A stretch of 64,000 bases of DNA from Caenorhabditis remanei (lineage: Eukaryota > Nematoda > Chromadorea > Rhabditida > Rhabditidae), in contig NC_071329.1 of assembly GCF_010183535.1 (NCBI RefSeq), forward strand, positions 9,486,001 to 9,550,000, given 5' to 3'. Shown here piece after piece: positions 1 to 10,516 of this stretch (position 1 is its first letter; each line of letters begins with the position of its first letter). The translations under genes and the position numbers were made by a program. The notes below the pieces were generated by a model that saw only the letters and a program-made list of their open reading frames with translations, was not told the origin of the DNA and made no database searches.

Positions 1-302
1 TGCAAGTCTAAAACTGTTGTTTCTGTTGTATTCCGTAATAAGAGAAGTTTGAAAACTTAACGAGGACCGTTATTTTCAGATGTAACTAACCATTCTTCCG
101 GCTCATGAGAGCACATTGAAATACGTTTCAGATTGAATGAAGAGGTGAAGATGAAGTCGAATTTCTAGAAAAAGTGTAAGAAGATGTGACAGAGGGAAAA
201 CGAGAAACGGTGATGATGAGTATAGGTTGACGAAGGTAATTATGGGGACATAAAACGAAGATATTCTAAAAGGAATAGAGGGAAAAGAAACAAGGAAATA
301 TA
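1..302. other. Sequence left of the transposon nest, no gene seen
   Basis: AT-rich sequence with no open frame or splice-bounded exon that I can support. It runs up to the AT target duplication at 303-304. Confidence 0.5.
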
Positions 303-304
303 AT

Positions 305-2418
305 CTCAGGGAATTTTAGGCGAGGTTTCGGCGCCTTGCCGGCATTTTGCCTCTATTTTCGGCGAATTGCCCTCAATTTGGGCAGGTTGCCCACTTGGCG
401 AGGGTTGGGCAAGAGTTGGGCAAGGGTGGGGTGGAAGAAGTGGGGGTGTGCGTGAGGATGGAGTAGGGCAAGTTGCCCATTTGTAGGGCAATTCGCCCAC
501 TTTTTAAACATGCGCTCTACTGCACTCTGAAAATCATCAACTTTTTGCTGCGTCATTTATTATTTTAATTTATTCGTTTTAAATACACTATTCTATCAAA
601 CTCAGGGAATTTTGGGCAATTCGCCCACCGTTTTGGGCGATTTGCCCACCAATTAGGCAGGCTTGCCGCCACGATGGCGGCAAGACCGCCCAAATCGAGG
701 GCGAATTGCCCATTTTATGTTGTTTCTAGCGTGCGCTTCGCTTGCTCCCCTCGTCGCAATATATTCATTTAGTGAAAAACAGAAGAAAATTTATGGATTT
801 AATCAGCATTTATTAATTTGTTCAAAATTACAAAATCAAAATCAAAAATATGAATGTGAGAAGAGTTGGTGAACGAAGAAAGGGTTAGAAGGAAACAAGT
901 TATATATGAGTAGTGGAGAGAACGGTTGGCAGGAGGTGTTTCGACGTTTCATAATAACGAGAAGTCTTCGGCGAATGACCTGAAATGATATTTATAATAG
1001 TAGAATTCGTTAGTAGCAGCAGTGATCCTCGTCTTCGAAAAGATTTCGCTTTTCATCATAACACTTGTATTAAGAGACGGTTTAGCGAAGGGAGACGTCG
1101 AATCATGAGCTGTCGTGTCCACTATAAGATAACTTACTTGAATGAGTCAACTCCATGTGGCTAGCATCAGAAAGTCGAAGTGCTGGCAGTCAGATCAATA
1201 GCTGGCGGTTAGAAGTTCCGTAGAGAGACGGTTTTTATTTCCATCGAACAAGTGTTCTGAAGTCCCAAATTATTTTCTTCTGTATTAATAAGTTTTTTTC
1301 ACTTACGAAGATCTCCTTTACTTTCGAATAGCATCTTTTCCGGGATTTTAAAAACATGCATTTGATAGAATAGTGTATTTAAAACGAATAAATTAAAATA
1401 ATAAATGACGCAGCAAAAAGTTGATGATTTTCAGAGTGCAGTAGAGCGCATGTTTAAAAAGTGGGCGAATTGCCCTACAAATGGGCAACTTGCCCTACTC
1501 CATCCTCACGCACACCCCCACTTCTTCCACCCCACCCTTGCCCAACTCTTGCCCAACCCTCGCCAAGTGGGCAACCTGCCCAAATTGAGGGCAATTCGCC
1601 GAAAATAGAGGCAAAATGCCGGCAAGGCGCCGAAACCTCGCCTAAAATTCCCTGAGAATGCATGTTTTTAAAATCCCGGAAAAGATGCTATTCGAAAGTA
1701 AAGGAGATCTTCGTAAGTGAAAAAAACTTATTAATACAGAAGAAAATAATTTGGGACTTCAGAACACTTGTTCGATGGAAATAAAAACCGTCTCTCTACG
1801 GAACTTCTAACCGCCAGCTATTGATCTGACTGCCAGCACTTCGACTTTCTGATGCTAGCCACATGGAGTTGACTCATTCAAGTAAGTTATCTTATAGTGG
1901 ACACGACAGCTCATGATTCGACGTCTCCCTTCGCTAAACCGTCTCTTAATACAAGTGTTATGATGAAAAGCGAAATCTTTTCGAAGACGAGGATCACTGC
2001 TGCTACTAACGAATTCTACTATTATAAATATCATTTCAGGTCATTCGCCGAAGACTTCTCGTTATTATGAAACGTCGAAACACCTCCTGCCAACCGTTCT
2101 CTCCACTACTCATATATAACTTGTTTCCTTCTAACCCTTTCTTCGTTCACCAACTCTTCTCACATTCATATTTTTGATTTTGATTTTGTAATTTTGAACA
2201 AATTAATAAATGCTGATTAAATCCATAAATTTTCTTCTGTTTTTCACTAAATGAATATATTGCGACGAGGGGAGCAAGCGAAGCGCACGCTAGAAACAAC
2301 ATAAAATGGGCAATTCGCCCTCGATTTGGGCGGTCTTGCCGCCATCGTGGCGGCAAGCCTGCCTAATTGGTGGGCAAATCGCCCAAAACGGTGGGCGAAT
2401 TGCCCAAAATTCCCTGAG
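305..2418. mobile_element. Outer copy of a 1,056-bp inverted-repeat transposon, split by a second copy
   Basis: The outer copy consists of 305-600 plus 1659-2418 and is interrupted by the inner copy at 601-1656. Both outer ends carry the terminal inverted repeat CTCAGGGAATTTT. The element is flanked by a 2-bp AT duplication (303-304 and 2419-2420). Removing the insert and its AA duplication leaves 1,056 bp, exactly the length of the inner copy. Ends are packed with short palindromes such as GGGCAATTCGCCC. There is no transposase, so it is non-autonomous. The small open frames inside are low-complexity Pro/His or hydrophobic products of the repeat and are not genes. Confidence 0.93.
601..1656. 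mobile_element. Inner copy of the same transposon, inverted and inserted into the outer copy
   Basis: This full-length 1,056-bp element starts CTCAGGGAATTTTGGGC and ends in the reverse complement of CTCAGGGAATTTTAGGC. It lies in the opposite orientation to the outer copy, so 305-600 is the reverse complement of 1361-1656 and 601-1360 is the reverse complement of 1659-2418. The insertion duplicated AA (599-600 and 1657-1658). Three 64-69 codon frames translate identically in both copies, so divergence is very low and the insertion is recent. Confidence 0.93.
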
Positions 2419-5285
2419 ATGGGAATGGGCGGAGCGGAGCTAGAGAGGGGATGACGTGGCAGACAAAGACATGGATTTGTGATCTCATATTGTTCTTCGG
2501 CCATCGTTTCGAAGAAATTTAATGAGGTTCAACATAAAAACCAATAGAAAACGATGTGGGAGAAAACGAGAAGAGGGTAAAAAATGTGTTAGAAGAGGGG
2601 ATATCTGTTCGAGAAAACACAAGTATCTTGGGCGGGAAAGGGGTAATAAATATTGCGTCGTCTTTTCGCTTCCTGACTACTAAAATTGAGTTCGGAACTA
2701 TATTATCGAGAAAAACAAACAAGGGAAGAAAAGCTCCGGATGGGACTGAAGAAGGCTGGTTTCGAAGGGACACATGGAGCACTCCTAATTAAAAATGCTC
2801 CGTCGTTTCTCCTGGTTTGGTGGAAGGAGTAGAAGCTGGGTGAAATCTGAGAGATTTTCGGAAGTTTCGAGTGTGTCGAGAGAAAGGAAGACATGTACTT
2901 TTTGGTGTCCAGAAGGATATCGTATTGCGAGAATGACATTATGAAATACAACGAAAGAAAAGACAGAAAAAGAAGTGGCTGGAAAAGAAAAAACAGAAAA
3001 TTAGCAAGTGGATGAGTGAATTCAAAATAAAAAAGGAGACGGTGTTCAGAATTCAAAGAAGAAGAAAAGAAGAAAGATAGACTGAAGTTTTTATTTTTCT
3101 TAAAACTAGGAATTTTCTATTTTGGCTGAAACGAAAAGGAGACATTTAAAAGAATGAAGTAAAGTTTGCAGGGAACTTTTGAGCTGAAAAAGAGGAAAAT
3201 AATGAAAATAAAAACGGGAGAGATCAGAAGTGAAACTGTACAGAAATTTACTTTGTTACCATTGTATGTTGCTAGCTGCGCAGAGATTTTCACATTTAAT
3301 GAAAAATGTTTTGCCAGCTGAAGCATTTTGAAGCTAGAGCTGTTATTGTGAGATTCCCACTCAAACGCATCAGGTGGCTTCAAAATTTCCCGGTGCTTGA
3401 AAAGTAAAGATGGTTAATTAGAAATGCCGTATTAATGGAATGACTACAATATGCAAAATTGGAACATATTCGAATCGACAGAGAGTACGTTTTCTCCCCA
3501 CAAGGTTCCAATGCCTAAATCTCCTTTTTTCGCGTGTTTCTTATCTCGAAAACACGAAAATCTCCGCCCCTCGGACCCTATTATAATCGAAACGAGTCGT
3601 CGTCGGCGGGACGTCTTCGCGTATATATTTTTGATTGAGTTTGTGGTACATATGTGCTCATCTGCAACACAACATGAGCCAGTTGGCACATACTAGAGGG
3701 AGCATACAACCAATCTCATCGAAATAGAAAAAAGACCAATGAAAATGAAAAAAAAAGTTTTTGGTTGACTAGGAGGAGAAAAGAAGAAGAGAATGGCGCG
3801 AAATTTCTAATTAAAAAGTTGGAAGAAGAGGGCAAAAAGGGCGTATTTTGTGAATTGAGATGGAGCAGTTGGCATCTGAATATAAGAACCACCACTGAAA
3901 ATTTGGCAAGGAGGGTCTGGTTTTTTGAAAATAAGAAATGAAGAGAGTGATGGATTAACGGAGAGAAATGTGGACCTCAATTTGGATAATAATAGTAGTG
4001 GAGCCAGAAAAAAGAAAGAAAAATAGGAAGAACACACACGTCAATGTGACATGAAACGAAAGCCAATGTCTCGAGAAATGTAACAATTAGAACAGGAGAC
4101 ATGGATGATCGACAGGTGGCTCTATTCAATCTCAAATAGAAGAATGACCTTTTTGAAGGTTTATTCGATTAGAAGAAGGAAGGTCTTCTTCTGGGAATTA
4201 AGAATTGAAAAGAGAGATTTTGCCCCTTTGGGAGAACACTTCTTCTCTAACAAAACCCATAAAAAGTGACTCTTTTTGTGTATCTGAACTCTGATTCGAT
4301 TGACATTAAAACAGATTGAGATTCAAGATACGGAGGTAGAAAACTGCCGAGATGGGATTGGTTGAGTTCGCTTTCTTTATTCTCCTATATATTCGGGAAG
4401 AGGGAAATCTGACACACAACTTTTTTCCTCTTTTCACTATTTTGGCCCACTTGTGAAATGTGAGAGGAGTCCTCTTCTTTAGCGGCAAAAAGCAGAAAAA
4501 GGGGAGCAACACAAATAGAAGAAAATAACAAAACAAGACCGGGTTTTCAATTAGTTATGACTTCACTATATACATCCTTTTTCAGCTTTTCAACTAGCTT
4601 TCAATTGACTGTGACAAGGTGTTTTTCCTTGACAATCTTTACGATAAAAAATAAGAAAGAGCTGGAAAATGGGACGATGAGATGAAAGATTATTGTGAGC
4701 TGATCGTGCTTTTTCAGACCTGGGTTGATGCAACTCATATATTCATTGCGAAGAAGTGGTCAGTAGGGTTACAAACTTTCAATAACTGTCTCTCAAATCA
4801 TAAATATTTCTCAACATTTCTTAATGACAGCATAATGGACCAGAATTTAGCATAATGTTGACTTTTCTTCCTAGACTTGAGAGACCTTGCCCCGATAGGT
4901 ACAGTATACCGTAAAACCTCTAATAGAGGTACCCCCAATATCATGAGTTTGGCACACAATATCTCAACTGACTCGACAGCTACCAAGTTTTTTCCAACTA
5001 AAGGACTATAATATAAGAATTCGGCTGTATTTTGTCTATTGGCAACTTTTTGATATCTCCTTTGTCAAAAAAGATATACCGCGTTAAATAGGCTTTGCTG
5101 GCATCTCTGCTAAAAAATTTTTTTATTAATATTAACGAATTGGAGCTCAAAAAGATAAGGAAAGAGCCTCAGATGGTTTGGAAGGGATCAAGAATTTGTC
5201 AAAACCATTTGCCAACAATGACAGATAAACATGAAAAATGGGGGCGGTCTAGTCGACTTCTCAAAAGAAGACACTTAATTGATTC

Positions 5286-5438
5286 TACTTTCTCGTGCCA
5301 CCATTCGAACAGAGAGAGCCTTACGCCAAGTGGTTTCGTGCGGAAACGACATCTTTCCGAAATTCCGGAAATTCCCCAGTGACCATCGGCTCCTCAACCA
5401 GTCTAAAATCGCAAATCAGTTTGTCACAAACCAACTGA
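5286..5438 (+). other. Exon-like open segment, gene unknown
   Basis: One frame (codon phase set by TTC at 5286, stop TGA at 5436-5438) has a balanced, soluble-looking composition with residues such as EPYAKWFRAE and ends SQTN-stop. A possible acceptor is the CAG at 5310-5312. The other two frames are also open here, which weakens the case. If real, it is a terminal exon of a plus-strand gene whose other exons I could not find. It could be chance. Confidence 0.2.
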
Positions 5439-6431
5439 ATGCAATGTTGCCGCTTTTTTCAAGAGATGGAGAGGAATCTATCAGAAAGAGTAAGAAGATA
5501 GATATGTTGTTTTAGAAAACAGATGGGAAAAGAAGGAGATATCGGGAGCAGATGGGACACAAAAAGTGGGTGTTTGGATCGTTTAAGAAATGTATGAGTG
5601 GGTAAGAGAAAGGGAGTGAGAAAGAGCGATAGATATATTAGAAGGCACGATTATGAATAAATGATCAAGTGCGAAACGGCTGTCGACACGTCTCAGACAT
5701 ACTTGATGCGATAAGTTCACGAAAAAGAAGAAGAAAACGAAGAAGAAAGGTGATGTGAGAAAATTCAGATGGCGAAGTATAGAAATTTGAATGGATATAT
5801 ACGACAAGGAGTAACGGGTAATTTCGAATAATTAACACTTTCGCTTAGTATAAATGCAACTTTTCGATAGAGACATCAAACATCATCTGAATGAAATTCG
5901 GGAGATGTTTGTGGTGGTTAGACACTTCATTGATGAGAAATAGAGTACTGAAACGATGAAAATAATCAGAAAAGGAAACTGTTTCAAAGGGTATCAGATG
6001 ATAAATGCGGATCCCGTGGAAAATGAAAAACTCGAGTGTTAATGCTAATTTGCAAAAATAAAAAACCATTACCCAATTACTAATAACTTCTATCAATTCT
6101 TTGACAGAAAATCTGAAAGTTTTACAGTATAATTGTCTGATTTAGGTTTCAGTTTTACCTAGTTGCCAGAAATTTTTGTGGCACGTTCTGAAATTGATTT
6201 ATTTGGACATATTTTAAAAACGTAAGAATTAATTTTGAATAGGTCAAATGATGGCTGTTGCTACCCCAAGTTCTTTGTTTTGCTTCCATTCATGTTCCCT
6301 TGAGAACAAAGTAATGAAACTTCAATCAGAAAACCCTCAGAGTTCGCGAAAATTCAAAGTTTCGGCGAACAAACATGTTTACAAAAACGAACGGTAATCC
6401 CGATATAGACAATAAATATTCGCGTTGGTAG

Positions 6432-6550
6432 ATTTTAGCTTCGGCTACATGGGATCAACCGCTTCGTCGTCAAGAAACGCTCGGGAAGACTACGCATCAG
6501 GAGGAAGCGGTGCAAATGGTCAAATGCCGCCTTTCATTGACTTACAATAA
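6432..6550 (+). other. Candidate terminal exon of an unidentified plus-strand gene
   Basis: After a TTGGTAG or TTTTAG acceptor (6431 or 6438) the frame reads a Ser/Gly-rich tail that ends PPFIDLQ followed by TAA (6548-6550). A canonical AATAAA (6546-6551) overlaps the stop codon. The GC content and codon use are clearly unlike the surrounding AT-rich sequence. The upstream exons may lie outside the window or may be lost. The protein tail is not one I recognise. Confidence 0.35.
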
Positions 6551-8450
6551 AATGTACAGTTCTTGATATTATCAAAAGATCCAATGCTCGAACATTTCCA
6601 TTTTTCATCAGATGCCCCGATGTTCGCTGTTGAATTCCCTTAGCTCCCACAAGAAAGTGTTCAATTTTATTCCAGATCCATCAAGTTCTAGAACAACTGA
6701 CACCCAATTCCCAAAGTTGTTTGTTGAAGAAAAAAGGAGCTTCTTCTTCTATTTCTCCTCCCTTTCTCTTTGTTCTTATTCTCTTTTTCATCCAATTCCC
6801 GAATGTAAGACAATAATGCAGATAAGCCGAAACGTCGTCGTAAAACTGCATAATTCATGGGTTCTGCTGCTCTTTTTCGACTCTCAAAAGGTTCTCACAG
6901 GCGTGTTTCAAAAGAGGTCACATGCCGTTTTTCGGACGAGAAATCTATTTTCTGTATTTCTTTTCACTTTGGAAAACTGTGATTCCTCTTTCTAATTGTT
7001 CTGAAAGATCATCATCACATGCTCCCGTCGTGTAGAATAAGATAGATTCTGATGAACTTTTGGCAAAAACTGAGCCACGTAAACATTCATAGAAGTCATT
7101 TAATGTGAAAACCATCTCATATCATAAACAATTCTAGAACTAGCCCCACTTCTTCAAGATCTTTTTGTTGACTTCATCTTGAGTAGGCGTAGTTATTGAC
7201 AGTTGAAAGTAATTCTCAGTATTGCCTAGCAACATAAAAGTTCAATGAGCCAACGCTCGTCTGCAATCATTGAATTAATCATTAGAGGTTATGATTTCGA
7301 AATGTCTTACGACGTAGAAATTGAAACACTTCGGCGAGTTACGATGCTCCAAATATATAATATCGGCTATTATTCCGCTGAAAATATGTCAAAAAAGCAC
7401 AACCTTTTCAAATGTCTAGTATAGTTATTCAGTTTCGTTGAAAATTATTGCGTCATATTATTTTGTTGACCATAAAAAAATGTCAGCTGAAAGAAGTCTC
7501 CCGCTGGTTTTTCCCTAAAATGTCTAGAAATAACAACAGGTTTTGCCAACTTTCACGGCTCTACGTAGATTCCCAAATTTTGGGAGATTCTCACTTTTCG
7601 AAATGAAATTAGTGTAAATCCTTTTTTCTGTAATAGAATTTTCGTCCTACTCCAAAAAAATGCAGTGACTACTTTTTCCCCAATTCCCACCAGACCCATA
7701 AATCATTTCATTTATCATTTTATTGATGATCGAACCTTCTTTTTCTATTCCGTAAACGAGTTGAATTCACTAAATTACCACTTTTCTTCTTCTTCTTCGT
7801 ATTTTTCTTCAACTTGTCATACCCGTTTCCGTGCATATTCTCTCTCTGTTATTGACTCACCAGAGCTCTCGAAAAAAGGAAAATTGATATGGTGTCCCTT
7901 CTCTTGACTTCTTCTTTTTCTTCTTCTTCTTCCAGATATTTTGAAGGGGCGGAGTCATCAAGAGAGATTCTTTTCTCTTTGTTTCTATTTGTTTAATGAG
8001 AACAAATCGAAGACAACGTGTCTTTCTGCCTTCTTCCACTTACTCAATCAGCTCCTCACTGCCCATTCAATTTCCTTTTTTCTTCTTTTTTCTCCTGTCG
8101 TTGTCTGTTTCTTCTCAACTTTTTTCCGACAATTTTGAAGACGACACATACGTCTTCTTCTCGTTCTCCTTCTTCTTTTCCAACTGCTTTCATCTTGCTT
8201 CCAGAATCCGCGACTGAATGGATGCGTCGTCTTCTTCATCGAACAAATAGTGCGTTTTCTTCTCTTATTATTCAACGCTTCTTCATCTTTTCCAAATATT
8301 TGCTTTAATCAAAACTCATTTTCTTCTTCTTTCCGGAGCCTTAATTAAGTGTCTTTCGGGTTGAGAGAAGGGAATGTGGGCTCAATTAATAATCGAGCGT
8401 CGAGAAGAAATATATTCAACTATTCTCGAAACTACCATTCAATCCGCACG

Positions 8451-9454
8451 ATGACGCTTTCAGATCCACGTAGATGTACGACTCTTCTGATTCTCGCGTT
8501 GGAGATATTTGATGTCGTTGATTCATTGGCGTGTTACTCATGCATTGCATTGAATTACAGGTATCTTGAAAAGTTAAAGATCAGATTTTTTGAACCTGGG
8601 AGAAAATAATTATGAGGATAATCATACAGCGTTCAAAAATCTATAATTCTGATAGAGTAGCAATTCTGTCAAATATGTTAAGACTTCCTCGTTGAAATTC
8701 TTATTTTCCATTAAAATGCGGCTCGAGATGTTTCTGCTTCCAGAATTTTTGGCTATTGAATCTTTGTATGATCACCTTAAAAATAAAACAATGTTGGAAT
8801 TAAATGTGTACTAATAATCCTGAATTTCTTCTTTCAGACAAAACGTTTTGTCTCGTAACGATGCTCTGTTCCCTCCACAAAGTCGCGAGAATCTCACCGC
8901 GTTGTTTGACGTCTTGTCCGAGGTATCCACTTTCTCTTCTCTCCTTTTTTCTCTTCAATTTCCACTTGATCAATTTCAGAACAAAATTGGAAACGTGGAA
9001 GTATCCTCTAGTTGTGCAGACGTCACTCTCACAACACAACCTTCTTTTCTGAATACTCCAATTTCAATTTGTGATCCGAATGATAAATGTGTTAAAATGG
9101 ATTTTTATTACTCAGGTAATCAATTAATAACTGAAGGAGTTCAAAATTCTGATCGATCGGCAATTCAGGAGAGAAAGTAGTCCTACGAAACTGTCTTTCA
9201 AATCTGATGGCGACTCCAAATTCACGGAAATTCAAGCATCATTGCCCAATGTATTCAGATGATCGTTCTGAAATGTGAGTTTTCTGTTTTTCAGTTTTTC
9301 TAATTTTCATGATTTTTGTATTTTTTCCAGAAAAGTCGGTCCAATGAAAAACGTTAGCGTGTGTGCGTGTCAAAGTGATTTGTGTAATTCATCTGCTTAT
9401 CCATCATTTTTTTATTTTCTCCTTCCTGTTTTCGTTTTCAAATTATTATTCTAG
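8451..9454 (+). CDS. Ly6/uPAR-type GPI-anchored surface protein
   Basis: Five exons: 8451-8560, 8838-8922, 8980-9115, 9169-9274 and 9331-9454, giving 186 residues. A signal peptide (LLILALEIFDVVDSLA) is followed by CYSC. The C-terminal half carries the family hallmark CACQSDLCNSS, and the protein ends in a hydrophobic tail (FFYFLLPVFVFKLLF) expected of a GPI-anchor signal. Ly6 proteins are small three-finger extracellular proteins that often modulate receptors or channels; the specific partner cannot be read from the sequence. The central part is longer than a minimal Ly6 fold. The start was chosen because it directly precedes the signal peptide. An upstream in-frame extension exists but would bury the signal. 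The next gene starts 171 bp downstream on the same strand. Confidence 0.8.
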
Positions 9455-9510
9455 GATTTCACCAATTGTTCTCTCGGGTATTCTAAAAGAGTTTTTCAAC
9501 GTAAAAATTT

Positions 9511-9516
9511 AATAAA
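9511..9516 (+). terminator. AATAAA polyadenylation signal of the Ly6-like gene
   Basis: AATAAA lies 57 bp after the stop codon of the Ly6-like gene and about 110 bp before the next ATG, a spacing compatible with a nematode operon or with closely spaced separate genes. Confidence 0.6.
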
Positions 9517-9624
9517 ACATTACTATTATCGTTCAATGATTTATAAAAACGTGTAAAAATAAAAGTACAAAAAGTCCTCTTTCTACCCAACGTCCATTTC
9601 TATAATTCGTTAAATTTTATCACG

Positions 9625-10390
9625 ATGAGTTCAACAAAAGCGATTACTGATCAGGAACGAAGAAATGTCGATTACCTCAATAGTTCATTCATGCCCGTCT
9701 GTAAGTGCTACTAGTCTGATTGCTTACAGTCTGAAACGAAAACAAGTATTTTCAGGGTACCGAACCGCTTTCGTCTACAAATGTGAGCTGGCGTTCAGTG
9801 TTCTCATTCTGATTTGTGCATTTACTGAACTGATCGTCTACGATTGTTTTGTCATATTCCTCCTTTTGCTCATTGGCTCATTCGTTTTCGTTCTTCTATT
9901 TCTTGAATTCTACTTCGGAAGTGTTTACAATTGTGCCGCACTTCTTCATCTTCACACTCTCAGCGCTGGTTTTATGTCATTCGTCTGTTGGCTCGGTGTA
10001 CTAATTCCGATATTTTTCGGAGAGTCAGTTTATATCGCAAGTCGTTCTGTTGTGTAAGTTTTTATAGTTTTTAGTGTTGATCAGTTGTATTTTTCAGTCA
10101 TGTCATCTATAAATATTATGGATGTCAAGTCATATTTGGCTCTCTACTTGCTTCGTTTGCAGTCACTTCATTTTCCAGACGTAAAGAGGTAAGTTTTGAA
10201 TCGGAGTGAATACCAGAAGCAAATAAATCTCATGAATAATTTGTAAAAGTTTCAGATCAAATCAGTGGAATTATCACATCTTGATTATATGAAACGACTG
10301 ATAAGAACTACGTCAGGAGTGGCTGCAGATGTTCAGAAAGAAGCAAGAGAATTCAATTTAAAGCCAAGAGATATTCACTCTTTTTCTTAA
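9625..10390 (+). CDS. Small multi-pass membrane protein, about four transmembrane segments
   Basis: Four exons: 9625-9700, 9756-10053, 10098-10188 and 10256-10390, giving 199 residues. After a soluble N-terminus (about 30 residues) come two close hydrophobic spans (CELAFSVLILICAFTELIVY, then FVIFLLLLIGSFVFVLLFLE). A third follows (AGFMSFVCWLGVLIPIFFG) and a fourth (CQVIFGSLLASFAVTSF), then a basic and acidic cytoplasmic-looking tail ending HSFS. The layout resembles MARVEL or tetraspan-type proteins, but I see no diagnostic motif and do not assign a family. It lies 171 bp downstream of the Ly6-like gene on the same strand and converges on the PPP4R4-like gene, whose stop is 127 bp away. Confidence 0.75.
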
Positions 10391-10516
10391 ATGTTCCTAG
10401 AAATGTAATGTAATTCGATTAACTTTTGTAGTCGTGATTTAATAACAAATTTATGAATTGAACTGAACAAATTGAAATGAACCCGTTGAAAACAACAGCA
10501 AGAAAACGGCGAAATG

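Larger units (their letters stand above)
2421..8450. other. 6-kb gene-poor stretch with two exon-like scraps
   Basis: Most of this stretch is AT-rich with long purine or pyrimidine runs that produce many spurious low-complexity frames. Just right of the transposon (about 2427-2460) are a GGGCGG box and a GATGACGTGGCA motif that resemble promoter elements. Two segments (5286-5438 and 6432-6550) look coding and are listed separately. A GGGGCGGAGTCATC motif near 7946 may belong to the promoter of the gene starting at 8451. Confidence 0.4.

Noticed and set aside
306..2504. Several 60-85 codon open frames, including pairs with identical products
   Set aside because: They lie inside the two copies of the non-autonomous transposon (or run over its end) and reflect its GC-rich palindromes. 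The products are low complexity, and the duplication is explained by the nested insertion.
6612..6995. 127-codon plus-strand frame
   Set aside because: Ser/Phe-rich product of a pyrimidine-rich strand, with no splice context, domain or conserved-looking motif.
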